A DNA stretch of 64,000 nt from Pseudomonas sp. LRP2-20 (GTDB lineage: Bacteria; Pseudomonadota; Gammaproteobacteria; Pseudomonadales; Pseudomonadaceae). This document shows positions 18,401-26,483 of this stretch, piece by piece; the stretch's first letter is position 1, and each line of letters opens with the position of its first letter. The notes under the pieces are model-generated. The model did not search any database, was not told the DNA's origin, and saw nothing but the letters and a program-made list of their open reading frames with translations. The position numbers were made by a program, and so were the translations under genes. Where the stretch lies: assembly GCF_024349685.1 (NCBI RefSeq), contig NZ_AP025944.1, positions 4,842,001-4,906,000 on the forward strand, in the 5' to 3' direction.

Positions 18401-19699
18401 ACCCAGTCCAGGAACGAAGAATGCCGCCATGCCCAACAGGTCCAGGCCGGCCGACAGCATCTGCTGCAAGCGCTCCTGCCGGCTCTGGCGATCTTCATCA
18501 TCCGTCGGCACGGCGATGAACCGCGCATCGTCGAAAATCCTCGCGACCTGCTGCGCCTGAACATGGGCGACTGCGTGCCCGGTAATGGGCAGGTTGCGGC
18601 CATCGAGTTCAACCACTGCCGGCGCAGCCGGTGCCTTGAGCAACCGGGTAAGCGCCTGATTGAACCCAGCACTGTCACGAGCCTTGATGAAGCGGCTGAA
18701 CCAGCTGCGGAAGGTGGGCACGCGCAAGCGTATGGCGATGTCCTCGTAAACGTCTGACCAGCAATCGTAGTGGCGGATGGCTTTATCCGGATCACCTGGC
18801 ATCCAGACGATGATCTCGTCGATTTCATCGCGGCCGGCCGCTCGCCATTCCAGGGCGATCACACCGACGATGCACTTGCCGAGCAGGTAGAGCTGCCGCG
18901 CAGTGAAGCTTCCCTTGGCCTCTACCCGCTCTTCGGTCCCGGCGAGATACGCGAGCAGGCGCTGCAGGTCCGCTTCGTCGATCTGTCGCTTGATCCTGGC
19001 CTCGTATACCTCGGCTTTCAGGCGAGCACGCAGGCAGTCCTGAAACAGCTGTTCGACGTGCCGGCGAGCCTGATCCCAAGGCTGGCCGCGCCCAGATTTG
19101 GGCTGCAGCACGCTCTTGAGCACAGCCTGGTAGCCCGCACCGATATCCAGGCTGCGGCAGATACTGGCAAATCGCTCGAACGGCAGCGCCAGCACAGCCC
19201 CCTTGGCGCCGACGAGCCTGGCGCTGCGCAGAAGCCAGGGCCTGGTTTCATGATCCTGGAAGTTGTGCAACGCAGCCGCGAGCAAACTGTGCCGGGAAGT
19301 GTAGGTGGCCGCGGGTTGGTAGAGCTTCTCGGCGGCGGACGGCAGCTCGAACCGTTCATTGATCGACACAAATGCCTGCCGGGGGTCGACATGCGCAAGC
19401 CCCGCTTCATTCAAAGCCCTTTGCAAACGAGGCAACGCAAAAGCCTCGATGGACGGAACTGGCTCCAACAGCTGCCGAAGCCGCTCGGCATACCCTTGCT
19501 GCGCCAGCAATGCCTGATGGTAGGCGCGTGCATGTTCAGCCTCGGCACGGATGAGCCATTGAGGCAGGTTTCGCTCGATCAGATGGTCGACGGAGGTTGC
19601 AGGAAACACCGGATTCACTGCCACAGTGGGATCTCCAAACAGGAAAACCCCGATCTGAGCACGCGCCCCGATGACCCTCGTGGTAGATAGATCAGTCAT
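15485..19699 (-). CDS. large leucine-rich-repeat protein with NEL-type E3 ubiquitin-ligase domain
   Basis: A 1404-residue protein from ATG 19699 (an in-frame TTG at 19717 is an alternative; neither has a strong ribosome-binding site). Residues 1 to ~900 resemble the long N-terminal region of Pseudomonas dermonecrotic-toxin-like proteins and hold hydrophobic segments near residues 415-450 (GLDLLGMAAFFVPGLGELLL) and 460-490. Leucine-rich repeats span about 920-1050 (FPNLVELDLSENRLTQVPPG). The C-terminal ~320 residues look like the NEL E3 domain of IpaH/SspH effectors, with the CxD catalytic motif in PRSCEDRLLLML (Cys1204). The family transfers ubiquitin in eukaryotic hosts. No secretion genes or chaperone are adjacent; delivery and target are unknown. 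Confidence 0.83.
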   Translation of the reverse strand: MTDLSTTRVIGARAQIGVFLFGDPTVAVNPVFPATSVDHLIERNLPQWLIRAEAEHARAYHQALLAQQGYAERLRQLLEPVPSIEAFALPRLQRALNEAGLAHVDPRQAFVSINERFELPSAAEKLYQPAATYTSRHSLLAAALHNFQDHETRPWLLRSARLVGAKGAVLALPFERFASICRSLDIGAGYQAVLKSVLQPKSGRGQPWDQARRHVEQLFQDCLRARLKAEVYEARIKRQIDEADLQRLLAYLAGTEERVEAKGSFTARQLYLLGKCIVGVIALEWRAAGRDEIDEIIVWMPGDPDKAIRHYDCWSDVYEDIAIRLRVPTFRSWFSRFIKARDSAGFNQALTRLLKAPAAPAVVELDGRNLPITGHAVAHVQAQQVARIFDDARFIAVPTDDEDRQSRQERLQQMLSAGLDLLGMAAFFVPGLGELLLVVNAVQLLDEVYEGYQAWQLGDRQGALNHLFGVVESVALAGALSGVVHVLPRIAFVDALEPGMAADGTVKLRHRSLRAHLEESPAALLQALAPQAFGSVLEDDARTLLTVTGFNADKVRRLCVEHAPAPARILDMHERIALHHASPGLKGAAFEEALGGLRQATDPDQAVLMAAFKGLTPRGAEEIIRHTCSAQLENWRANGRVPLGMAERARAHVRQTRLDNACLGVRLHGMGSPDSERLVMGLLAHKVPWPSTHPVELRSGSREGPLLFASHAEPAAKPRLIVRHEQGYRLYDSDGSLDVGAGESLLKVLVLCLDDEQKAVLNSTSLNARQLRDWLMASIAADREQAGRLIGAAPSGAAIHPPRRFGDGRLGYRLSGGGESSQQAIRRGIHQIFPTLSELQLQAYLNAVRAQGHNLWDHYQLLQRQLAELRGALSEWQGQWRTPADAIRRRRVADTLRRSWRRKLVDVNDEYELVLDGEHVSELPTLPAGLEFAHVHRLVLRNMGLESIAPDFLGRFPNLVELDLSENRLTQVPPGIEGLTHLRRLNLTSNQIVIDEQANRRFAPLALLDTVELSFNPLGQAPDLSGLRHVRQLHLRATELVDVEELLSRASWRAMIDARENRIRQLQQEMQGLDLRLARVQLHDNPLNQTSHQQLDLRRAGAAPGARGSASYKHREANAEVRELWTQTRDRVLRLQREATWDRLRQEAGSSDLFRFLADLGQGDDFVEHPGHFRRRVWRILDACEHNEVLREQVFREVGGPRSCEDRLLLMLNQMEIGVLVQQGVSGVPANQVEQSLVRLGRQLYRLDLVDSIATRHVQHLRANTSGRVDEIEVRLLYRNRLAQALELPVQVEDMHYAQYANVTDDDLLEAQLDVLQAETPEEIQQTLAQRPFWASYARRRYAERFDALVEPYHQRLAEHEAQAASGGEQLYLQRADELMRELEVAEQRLLRTLAEEAWARFTD

Positions 19700-19743
19700 T
19701 CGGATTTCCGAATGCAATCAATCCATCCGTTCGGAAACCCGTT
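19699..19743 (+). promoter_or_regulatory. tandem AauR-type upstream activating sites
   Basis: TTCGGATTTCCGAA (19699-19712) matches exactly the TTCGG-N4-CCGAA motif I recall as reported for AauR of P. putida. A second near-match, TTCGGAAACCCGTT (19730-19743), is centred 31 bp away, about three helical turns. They lie 80-120 bp upstream of the -24 element of aatJ, as expected for a sigma-54 enhancer. The first site also overlaps the start codon of the divergent LRR/NEL gene. Confidence 0.72.
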
Positions 19744-19819
19744 AGTGCTTAGCTACGCTGGAACTCGAAAAATGGCTTGCTCCCCGCGGAACATGCGACG
19801 TTATGATCGATATCAGAGC

Positions 19820-19836
19820 TTGGCACGACTCATGCT
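19820..19836 (+). promoter_or_regulatory. sigma-54 (-24/-12) promoter of the aat operon
   Basis: TTGGCACGACTCATGCT contains GG at 19822-19823 and GC at 19834-19835 with the obligatory 10-base gap, and TGGCACG is a perfect -24 element. Transcription would start near 19847, leaving a ~90-base leader before aatJ. AauR, encoded downstream, is a sigma-54 activator. Confidence 0.75.
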
Positions 19837-19938
19837 CTACACTTGGTAGCCGAATGCACTCGCTTCTTGTTGTATTCGTTGAACGAAAGAGTCCGCCAAC
19901 GGCTCCATAAAAAAAACAAACACGTCGAGGAAAGATTG

Positions 19939-20856
19939 ATGCGTATCGTTCGTCATCTGTTGGGCGCAACCATCGCCGCCGCGATCATCGCTTCGCCAGC
20001 CATGGCTGAAGAACTGACCGGTACCCTGAAGAAGATCAAGGACTCGGGCACCATCACCCTGGGCCACCGCGACTCTTCCATCCCGTTTTCCTACCTGGCC
20101 GGCGGTCAAACGCCCGTGGGCTACTCCCACGACATCCAGCTGGCCGTGGTCGATGCCCTGAAGAAGCAACTGGGTACCGACATCAAGGTCAAGTACAACC
20201 TGGTCACCTCCCAGACCCGCATTCCGCTGGTGCAGAACGGCACCGTGGACCTTGAGTGCGGCTCCACCACCAACAACGTCGAGCGCCAGCAGCAAGTCGG
20301 CTTTTCGGTCGGCATCTTCGAAGTCGGTACCCGCCTGCTGACCAAGGTCAAGGACGGTCAACCTTCCTACAAGGACTTCCCGGACCTGGCCGGCAAGAAC
20401 GTGGTGACCACCGCTGGCACCACCTCGGAGCGCATCCTCAAGGCGATGAACGCCGACAAGCAGATGAAGATGAACGTGATTTCCGCCAAGGACCACGGTG
20501 AAGCCTTCAACATGCTCGAAAGCGGCCGCGCCGTGGCCTTCATGATGGACGACGCCCTGCTGGCCGGTGAAATGGCCAAGGCGCGCAACCCTAAAGACTG
20601 GGTCATCACCGGTACTCCGCAATCGTATGAAATCTACGGCTGCATGGTGCGCAAGGATGACCCTGCGTTCAAGAAAGCCGTCGATGACGCCATCGTCGCC
20701 TACTTCAAGTCGGGCGAAGTCAACAAGAGCTACGACAAGTGGTTCACCCAGCCGATCCCGCCCAAGGGCCTCAACCTGAACTTCCAGATGAGCGACGAGC
20801 TGAAAAAACTGATCGCCGAGCCAACCGACAAGGCTGCGGACGAGAAGAAGTCCTGA
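19939..20856 (+). CDS. aatJ: glutamate/aspartate ABC transporter periplasmic binding protein
   Basis: A 305-residue family-3 solute-binding protein. The signal peptide occupies about residues 1-22 with cleavage after SPAMA. The mature start ELTGTLKKIKDSGTITLGHRDSS (given in part) is typical of GltI/AatJ, and VDLECGSTTNNVERQQQV carries the ligand-binding Thr/Arg region. I choose ATG 19939 after GAGGAAAG; the open frame begins earlier without a site. It is the first gene of aatJQMP and captures acidic amino acids for import. Confidence 0.95.
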   Translation: MRIVRHLLGATIAAAIIASPAMAEELTGTLKKIKDSGTITLGHRDSSIPFSYLAGGQTPVGYSHDIQLAVVDALKKQLGTDIKVKYNLVTSQTRIPLVQNGTVDLECGSTTNNVERQQQVGFSVGIFEVGTRLLTKVKDGQPSYKDFPDLAGKNVVTTAGTTSERILKAMNADKQMKMNVISAKDHGEAFNMLESGRAVAFMMDDALLAGEMAKARNPKDWVITGTPQSYEIYGCMVRKDDPAFKKAVDDAIVAYFKSGEVNKSYDKWFTQPIPPKGLNLNFQMSDELKKLIAEPTDKAADEKKS

Positions 20857-20998
20857 CCCTCAGATAGTGGCCTGGTGCGCAAGCACACCAATCAAAGCTG
20901 CAGGCCACTCATTAGTGTCTAACCTTTCATCCGAGGGCGCCCGGCGCCCTTGGATGCTCGAAGGTGCCCGTGAAACAATCGTCTGAGGGGAAATCCCG

Positions 20999-21745
20999 AT
21001 GAATTACAACTGGGACTGGGGCGTGTTCTTCAAGTCCACCGGCGTGGGCAGCGAGACCTACCTGGACTGGTACATCACCGGTCTGGGCTGGACCATCGCC
21101 ATCGCCATCACCGCCTGGATCATCGCATTGCTGCTGGGGTCGCTCCTCGGCGTCATGCGTACCGTGCCGAACCGTCTGGTATCGGGCATCGCCACCGCCT
21201 ATGTGGAACTGTTCCGCAACGTGCCGCTGCTGGTGCAGCTGTTCATCTGGTACTTCCTGGTGCCAGACCTGCTGCCCGAAGGCCTGCAGGAATGGTTCAA
21301 GCAGGATCTGAACCCGACCACCTCGGCGCTGATCAGCGTGGTCATCTGCCTGGGGCTGTTCACCGCCGCCCGCGTCTGCGAACAGGTGCGCACCGGCATC
21401 CAGGCGCTGCCCCGCGGCCAGGAAGCCGCGGCCCGCGCCATGGGCTTCAGCCTGCCGCAGATCTACAACAACGTGCTGCTGCCGCAGGCCTACCGGATCA
21501 TCATTCCGCCACTCACCTCGGAATTCCTGAACGTATTCAAGAACTCCTCGGTGGCTTCGCTGATCGGCCTGATGGAGCTGCTGGCGCAGACCAAGCAGAC
21601 CGCCGAATTCTCGGCCAACCTGTTCGAGGCCTTCACCCTGGCCACGCTGATCTACTTCACCCTGAACATGGGCCTGATGCTGCTGATGCGCATGGTCGAG
21701 AAGAAAGTTGCCGTGCCTGGCCTGATCTCCGTGGGGGGCAAGTAA
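20999..21745 (+). CDS. aatQ: glutamate/aspartate ABC transporter permease (GltJ-like)
   Basis: A 248-residue inner-membrane permease of the HisM family. About five membrane helices are visible, and the EAA-type cytoplasmic loop is GQEAAARAMGFSLPQIYNNVLLPQA around residues 140-165 (given in part), which docks on the ATPase. The ATG follows GAGGGGAAATCCC. It lies 142 bases after aatJ and abuts aatM directly. It pairs with AatM to form the channel. Confidence 0.93.
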   Translation: MNYNWDWGVFFKSTGVGSETYLDWYITGLGWTIAIAITAWIIALLLGSLLGVMRTVPNRLVSGIATAYVELFRNVPLLVQLFIWYFLVPDLLPEGLQEWFKQDLNPTTSALISVVICLGLFTAARVCEQVRTGIQALPRGQEAAARAMGFSLPQIYNNVLLPQAYRIIIPPLTSEFLNVFKNSSVASLIGLMELLAQTKQTAEFSANLFEAFTLATLIYFTLNMGLMLLMRMVEKKVAVPGLISVGGK

Positions 21746-22417
21746 ATGGACATGGATTTCAGCGAAATCATCCCGGCCCTGCCTGCCCTGTGGGAAGGCA
21801 TGGTCATGACCCTGCAACTGATGGTCATGGGCGTGGTCGGTGGCATCGTGCTGGGCACCATCCTGGCGCTGATGCGTTTGTCGTCGAGCAAGCTGCTGTC
21901 ACGCGTGGCCGGCGCCTACGTCAACTATTTCCGCTCGATCCCGCTGCTGCTGGTGATCACCTGGTTCTACCTGGCAGTGCCCTTCGTGCTGCGCTGGATC
22001 ACTGGCGAGGACACCCCGGTGGGTGCCTTCACCTCCTGCGTAGTGGCCTTCATGATGTTCGAGGCCGCGTACTTCTGCGAAATCGTCCGTGCTGGCGTGC
22101 AGTCGATCTCCAAGGGCCAGATGGGCGCCGCCCAGGCCCTGGGCATGACCTATGGCCAGACCATGCGCCTGATCATCCTGCCCCAGGCCTTCCGCAAGAT
22201 GACCCCGCTGCTGCTGCAGCAGAGCATCATCCTGTTCCAGGACACCTCGCTGGTGTACACCGTAGGCCTGGTGGACTTCCTCAACTCGGCACGCTCCAAC
22301 GGCGACATCATCGGGCGCTCCCATGAGTTCCTGATCTTCGCCGGGGTCGTGTACTTCGTCATCAGCTTCTCCGCTTCGTGGCTGGTCAAGCGCCTGCAAA
22401 AAAGGATCACCGTATGA
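21746..22417 (+). CDS. aatM: glutamate/aspartate ABC transporter permease (GltK-like)
   Basis: A 223-residue permease with about five membrane helices and its own EAA loop, [20 protein letters not shown]. Its ATG follows the aatQ stop codon without a gap, and its stop overlaps the aatP start (ATGA). This is the second half of the heterodimeric channel for acidic amino acids. Confidence 0.93.
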   Translation: MDMDFSEIIPALPALWEGMVMTLQLMVMGVVGGIVLGTILALMRLSSSKLLSRVAGAYVNYFRSIPLLLVITWFYLAVPFVLRWITGEDTPVGAFTSCVVAFMMFEAAYFCEIVRAGVQSISKGQMGAAQALGMTYGQTMRLIILPQAFRKMTPLLLQQSIILFQDTSLVYTVGLVDFLNSARSNGDIIGRSHEFLIFAGVVYFVISFSASWLVKRLQKRITV

Positions 22418-23148
22418 TTTCCATCAAGAACGTCAACAAGTGGTACGGCGACTTCCAGGTGCTGACCGATTGCAGCACCGAGGTCAAGAAGGGTGAAGTG
22501 GTTGTCGTCTGCGGCCCTTCGGGCTCGGGCAAGTCGACCCTGATCAAGTGCGTCAACGCCCTGGAACCGTTCCAGAAAGGCGACATCGTGGTCGATGGCA
22601 CCTCGATCGCCGACCCCAAGACCAACCTGCCCAAGCTGCGTTCGCGGGTGGGCATGGTGTTCCAGCACTTCGAACTGTTCCCGCACCTGAGCATCACCGA
22701 GAACCTGACCATCGCCCAGCGCAAGGTGCTCGGCCGCAGCGAGGCGGAAGCGACCAAGAAAGGCCTGGCCCTGCTCGACCGCGTCGGCCTTGGCGCCCAC
22801 GCCAAGAAGCACCCTGGCCAGCTGTCCGGCGGCCAGCAGCAACGCGTGGCGATTGCCCGCGCGCTGTCGATGGACCCGATCGTCATGCTGTTCGACGAAC
22901 CGACCTCGGCGCTGGACCCTGAAATGGTCAACGAAGTACTGGACGTGATGGTCGAGCTGGCCCACGAAGGCATGACCATGATGTGCGTGACCCACGAGAT
23001 GGGCTTCGCCCGTAAGGTGGCCAACCGGGTGATCTTCATGGACAAGGGCAACATCATCGAGGACTGCCAGAAGGAAGATTTCTTCGGCAACCCGAGTGCC
23101 CGCCACGAACGCACCCAGCACTTCCTCAGCAAGATCCTGCAACACTGA
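22414..23148 (+). CDS. aatP: glutamate/aspartate ABC transporter ATP-binding protein
   Basis: A 244-residue polar-amino-acid importer ATPase. Walker A is GPSGSGKST near residue 35, the Q-loop is [10 protein letters not shown], the signature is [15 protein letters not shown], Walker B is [14 protein letters not shown] and the H-loop is [11 protein letters not shown] 22414 overlaps the aatM stop; upstream in-frame codons belong to aatM. It completes the import complex and lies about 70 bases before aauS. Confidence 0.95.
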   Translation: MISIKNVNKWYGDFQVLTDCSTEVKKGEVVVVCGPSGSGKSTLIKCVNALEPFQKGDIVVDGTSIADPKTNLPKLRSRVGMVFQHFELFPHLSITENLTIAQRKVLGRSEAEATKKGLALLDRVGLGAHAKKHPGQLSGGQQQRVAIARALSMDPIVMLFDEPTSALDPEMVNEVLDVMVELAHEGMTMMCVTHEMGFARKVANRVIFMDKGNIIEDCQKEDFFGNPSARHERTQHFLSKILQH

Positions 23149-23217
23149 TTCGGCAACAACGGCACCGCTGACCGGGCTCGCCCGGCAGTGGATGCTGGCC
23201 GTGACAAGGCCACTGTG

Positions 23218-25122
23218 ATGAAATGCGATCCCTCGCTTCTTCTTCCTGCCAAGCCCGCCGTGAAATCCCGCCTGATTCGTCAATTGCTGCTGCCGCCCCT
23301 GATCATTCTGCTGATGGTCGGGCTGGGCATGGCTGGCTTCCTGATCAGCGAAAGCAACGGCATCCGCACCCTCAGCGAAAACGGCGAGCGTGCGCTCGAA
23401 CTGCATGCGCGCACGGTCGAAAGCGAAATCAGCAAGTACACCTACCTGCCAAGCCTGCTGGAGCTGGAAGACAGCGTCTCGCAGTTGCTCACCGACCCTG
23501 ATGGCGCCAACCGGCAGACCGTCAATGAATACCTCGAAGGCCTGAACCGTCGCAGCCGCAGCCGGGCGATCTTCGTGCTCGACACCAACGGCCGGGTGCA
23601 GGCCAGCAGCAACTGGCGCGATGCCGACTCGTTCCTCGGCGAGGATCTGTCGTTCCGTGCCTATTTCCAGAATGCCGTGCGCGGCGAACCGGGGCGGTTC
23701 TACGGTATCGGCAGCACCACTGGCGAGGCGGGCTACTACCTGGCCCACGGTCTCGAAGAGCACGGCAAGATCATCGGCGTGGCGGTTATCAAGGTGCGCC
23801 TGGACACCCTTGAAGAACGCTGGCAGCGCGCCCGCCTGGAAGCCTTCGTCAGCGACGAGAATGGCATCATCATCCTTTCCAGCGACCCGGCGCGGCGCCT
23901 GAAGTCAGTGCGCCCGCTGACCCCACAGATCAAGGAGCGCCTTGCGCGCAGCCTGCAGTATTACTGGTGGCCGCTGAACGAACTGCAGCCGCTGGCCCGC
24001 GAAACCCTGGCCGACGGCGTGGAGAAACTGACCTTCCCGGCCAACGCCGAAACCGCCCGGGGCAAGCCCCATGAGGTGAGCTACCTGGCACAGACCCGGC
24101 GCCTGGTCGATACCCCCTGGCACTTTACCTTGCTCACCCCGCTGCAGGACCTGCGCCGCGAATCCATGGTGCAGGGCATCCTGGTCGCCGTGGCCTTCGC
24201 CCTGCTGACGATCCTCGGCATTGCCTGGAACGAGCGGCGCAAGGTAGTTGCCACGCGCCTGGCCGCCCGGGAGGCACTGGAGGAAGCCAACAGCCAGCTG
24301 GAACGGCGCATTGCCGACCGCACCGCCGACCTGCGCGCCAGCAACGAAAGGCTCAAGGGCCAGATCCGCGAACGCCGCCACGCCGAACAGACCCTGCGCC
24401 AGGCCCAGGACGAGCTGGTCCAGGCCGGCAAGCTGGCGGCGATCGGGCAGATGTCCACCAGCATCGCCCACGAGCTCAACCAGCCGCTGGCGGCGCTGCG
24501 TACGCTGTCCGGCAATACCGTGCGGTTCCTCGAACGTGGCGCGCTGGAAACCGCCAGCACCAACCTGCGCACCATGAACGACCTGATCGACCGCATGGGC
24601 CGCATCACTGCCAGCCTGCGTTCGTTTGCCCGACGCGGCGACGACAGTGGCCAGGCTTCGCTGGCCAAAGCCGTTGACGCCACCCTGCAAGTGTTGAGCG
24701 AGCGCATCAACAGCTGCCACCTGCAATTGCACCGCCAGTTCGACGACCAGCAACTGGCGATCGACCAGACCCGCCTCGAACAGATCCTGGTCAACCTGAT
24801 CGGCAATGCCCTCGACGCCATGGCCTCCGTGCCGCTGCCGGAACTCTGGCTCGAAGGTGAACAGCAAGGCGACAAGTACCGTCTGCAGGTGCGCGACAAT
24901 GGCCACGGCATCGATGCCGAGACCCGCAAGCACCTGTTCGAACCCTTCTTCACCACCAAACCGGGCGAACACGGCCTGGGCCTGGGGCTGACCCTGTCGG
25001 CGAGCCTTGCCGCCGCCGCCAAGGGCAGCCTGAACGTCGAGCACCCCGCCACTGGCGGCACGGCCTTCGTCCTCGCCCTGCCCTTGGTCACGCCCCCCAG
25101 CGAATCGGCAGAGCAACCATGA
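23218..25122 (+). CDS. aauS: sensor histidine kinase for acidic amino acids (DctB family)
   Basis: A 634-residue membrane kinase. One membrane helix lies near residues 20-40 (LLPPLIILLMVGLGMAGFLI) and another near residue 325 (GILVAVAFALLTILGIAW), enclosing a ~280-residue periplasmic double-Cache-like sensor. A coiled-coil linker precedes the H box AIGQMSTSIAHELNQPLAAL, then the N box QILVNLIGNALDAM and the G boxes. Start at ATG 23218; GTG 23215 or the earlier GTG 23188 are possible. It overlaps aauR by four bases (ATGA) and would phosphorylate it in response to glutamate or aspartate. Confidence 0.92.
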   Translation: MKCDPSLLLPAKPAVKSRLIRQLLLPPLIILLMVGLGMAGFLISESNGIRTLSENGERALELHARTVESEISKYTYLPSLLELEDSVSQLLTDPDGANRQTVNEYLEGLNRRSRSRAIFVLDTNGRVQASSNWRDADSFLGEDLSFRAYFQNAVRGEPGRFYGIGSTTGEAGYYLAHGLEEHGKIIGVAVIKVRLDTLEERWQRARLEAFVSDENGIIILSSDPARRLKSVRPLTPQIKERLARSLQYYWWPLNELQPLARETLADGVEKLTFPANAETARGKPHEVSYLAQTRRLVDTPWHFTLLTPLQDLRRESMVQGILVAVAFALLTILGIAWNERRKVVATRLAAREALEEANSQLERRIADRTADLRASNERLKGQIRERRHAEQTLRQAQDELVQAGKLAAIGQMSTSIAHELNQPLAALRTLSGNTVRFLERGALETASTNLRTMNDLIDRMGRITASLRSFARRGDDSGQASLAKAVDATLQVLSERINSCHLQLHRQFDDQQLAIDQTRLEQILVNLIGNALDAMASVPLPELWLEGEQQGDKYRLQVRDNGHGIDAETRKHLFEPFFTTKPGEHGLGLGLTLSASLAAAAKGSLNVEHPATGGTAFVLALPLVTPPSESAEQP

Positions 25123-26447
25123 ACCAAGCGCCACTTACCGTTCTGATCGTCGAAGACGACCCGCATGTGCTGCTCGGCTGCCAGCAGGCGCTGGCCCTGG
25201 AAGACATCGCCTGCGAGGGGGTTGGCAGTGCCGAACAGGCCCTGGAGCGCATCGGCGATGATTTTGCCGGGATCGTCGTCAGCGATATCCGCCTGCCCGG
25301 CATCGATGGCCTGGAGCTGCTCAACCGCCTCAAGGCCCGCGACCGCAGCCTGCCGGTGGTGCTGATCACCGGCCACGGCGATATCGACATGGCGGTCGGT
25401 GCCATGCGCAATGGCGCCTACGACTTCATGGAAAAGCCCTTCTCCCCCGAGCGCCTGGTCGATGTGGTGCGCCGTGCGCTGGAACAGCGCGGGCTGTCCC
25501 GCGAGGTGGTGGCGCTGCGCCGGCAACTGGCCGAACAGAGCAGCCTGGAGGGCCGTATCATTGGCCGCTCGCCAGCCATGGAGCAGCTGCGCGAACTGAT
25601 CGCCAATGTCGCCGATACCTCGGCCAACGTATTGATCGAAGGTGAAACCGGCACCGGCAAGGAGCTGGTCGCCCGCTGCCTGCATGACTTCAGCCGGCGC
25701 CAAAGCCAGCCGTTCGTGGCGCTGAACTGTGGCGGCCTGCCAGAAAACCTGTTCGAAAGCGAAATCTTCGGCCACGAAGCCAACGCCTTCACCGGTGCCG
25801 GCAAGCGCCGCATCGGCAAGATCGAACACGCCAACGGCGGCACACTGTTCCTCGACGAAGTGGAAAGCATGCCGATCAACCTGCAGATCAAGCTGCTGCG
25901 CGTACTGCAGGAGCGTACCCTGGAACGGCTGGGCTCGAACCAGAGCATTGCGGTGGATTGCCGGGTGATCGCAGCCACCAAATCCGACCTCGACGCGCTC
26001 GGCCAGAGCGGGCAGTTCCGCAGCGACCTGTATTACCGGCTGAACGTGGTGACCCTGGAGCTGCCACCGCTGCGTGAACGCCGGGAAGACATCCTGCAAC
26101 TGTTCGAACATTTCCTGCAGCAGTCGGCGCTGCGTTTCGACCGCGAGGCGCCCACCCTGGACAGCCAGACCTTGTCGCGGCTGATGGCCCACGACTGGCC
26201 GGGCAACGTGCGCGAGTTGCGTAACGTGGCCGAGCGTTATGCCCTGGGGTTGCCGGCTTTCAAGAAGGGGCCGAGCAGCGGTGCAAGCCAGGGGGTCGGG
26301 TTTGCCGAGGCGGTTGAAGCGTTCGAGCGCAACCTGCTCAGCGATGCCTTGCAGCGGACCGGCGGCAACCTCAGCCAGGCCAGCCAGGAACTGGGTATGG
26401 CCAAGACAACCCTGTTCGACAAAGTGAAGAAGTACGGGCTTGGTTGA
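25119..26447 (+). CDS. aauR: sigma-54-dependent response regulator of acidic amino-acid use
   Basis: A 442-residue DctD/NtrC-type activator. The receiver domain has the phospho-acceptor Asp in VVSDIRLPG near residue 54. The AAA+ domain (about 145-375) has Walker A GETGTGKE and LFLDEVESM. The C-terminal Fis-type helix-turn-helix is NLSQASQELGMAKTTLFDKV. The sigma-54-contacting loop reads NAFTGA instead of GAFTGA (Asn222). It is encoded with aauS and is the likely binder of the TTCGG-N4-CCGAA sites upstream of aatJ. Confidence 0.93.
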   Translation: MNQAPLTVLIVEDDPHVLLGCQQALALEDIACEGVGSAEQALERIGDDFAGIVVSDIRLPGIDGLELLNRLKARDRSLPVVLITGHGDIDMAVGAMRNGAYDFMEKPFSPERLVDVVRRALEQRGLSREVVALRRQLAEQSSLEGRIIGRSPAMEQLRELIANVADTSANVLIEGETGTGKELVARCLHDFSRRQSQPFVALNCGGLPENLFESEIFGHEANAFTGAGKRRIGKIEHANGGTLFLDEVESMPINLQIKLLRVLQERTLERLGSNQSIAVDCRVIAATKSDLDALGQSGQFRSDLYYRLNVVTLELPPLRERREDILQLFEHFLQQSALRFDREAPTLDSQTLSRLMAHDWPGNVRELRNVAERYALGLPAFKKGPSSGASQGVGFAEAVEAFERNLLSDALQRTGGNLSQASQELGMAKTTLFDKVKKYGLG

Positions 26448-26483
26448 TGAACCGGTGTCGCCCGCGAAGCAGGCGACGCCGAT

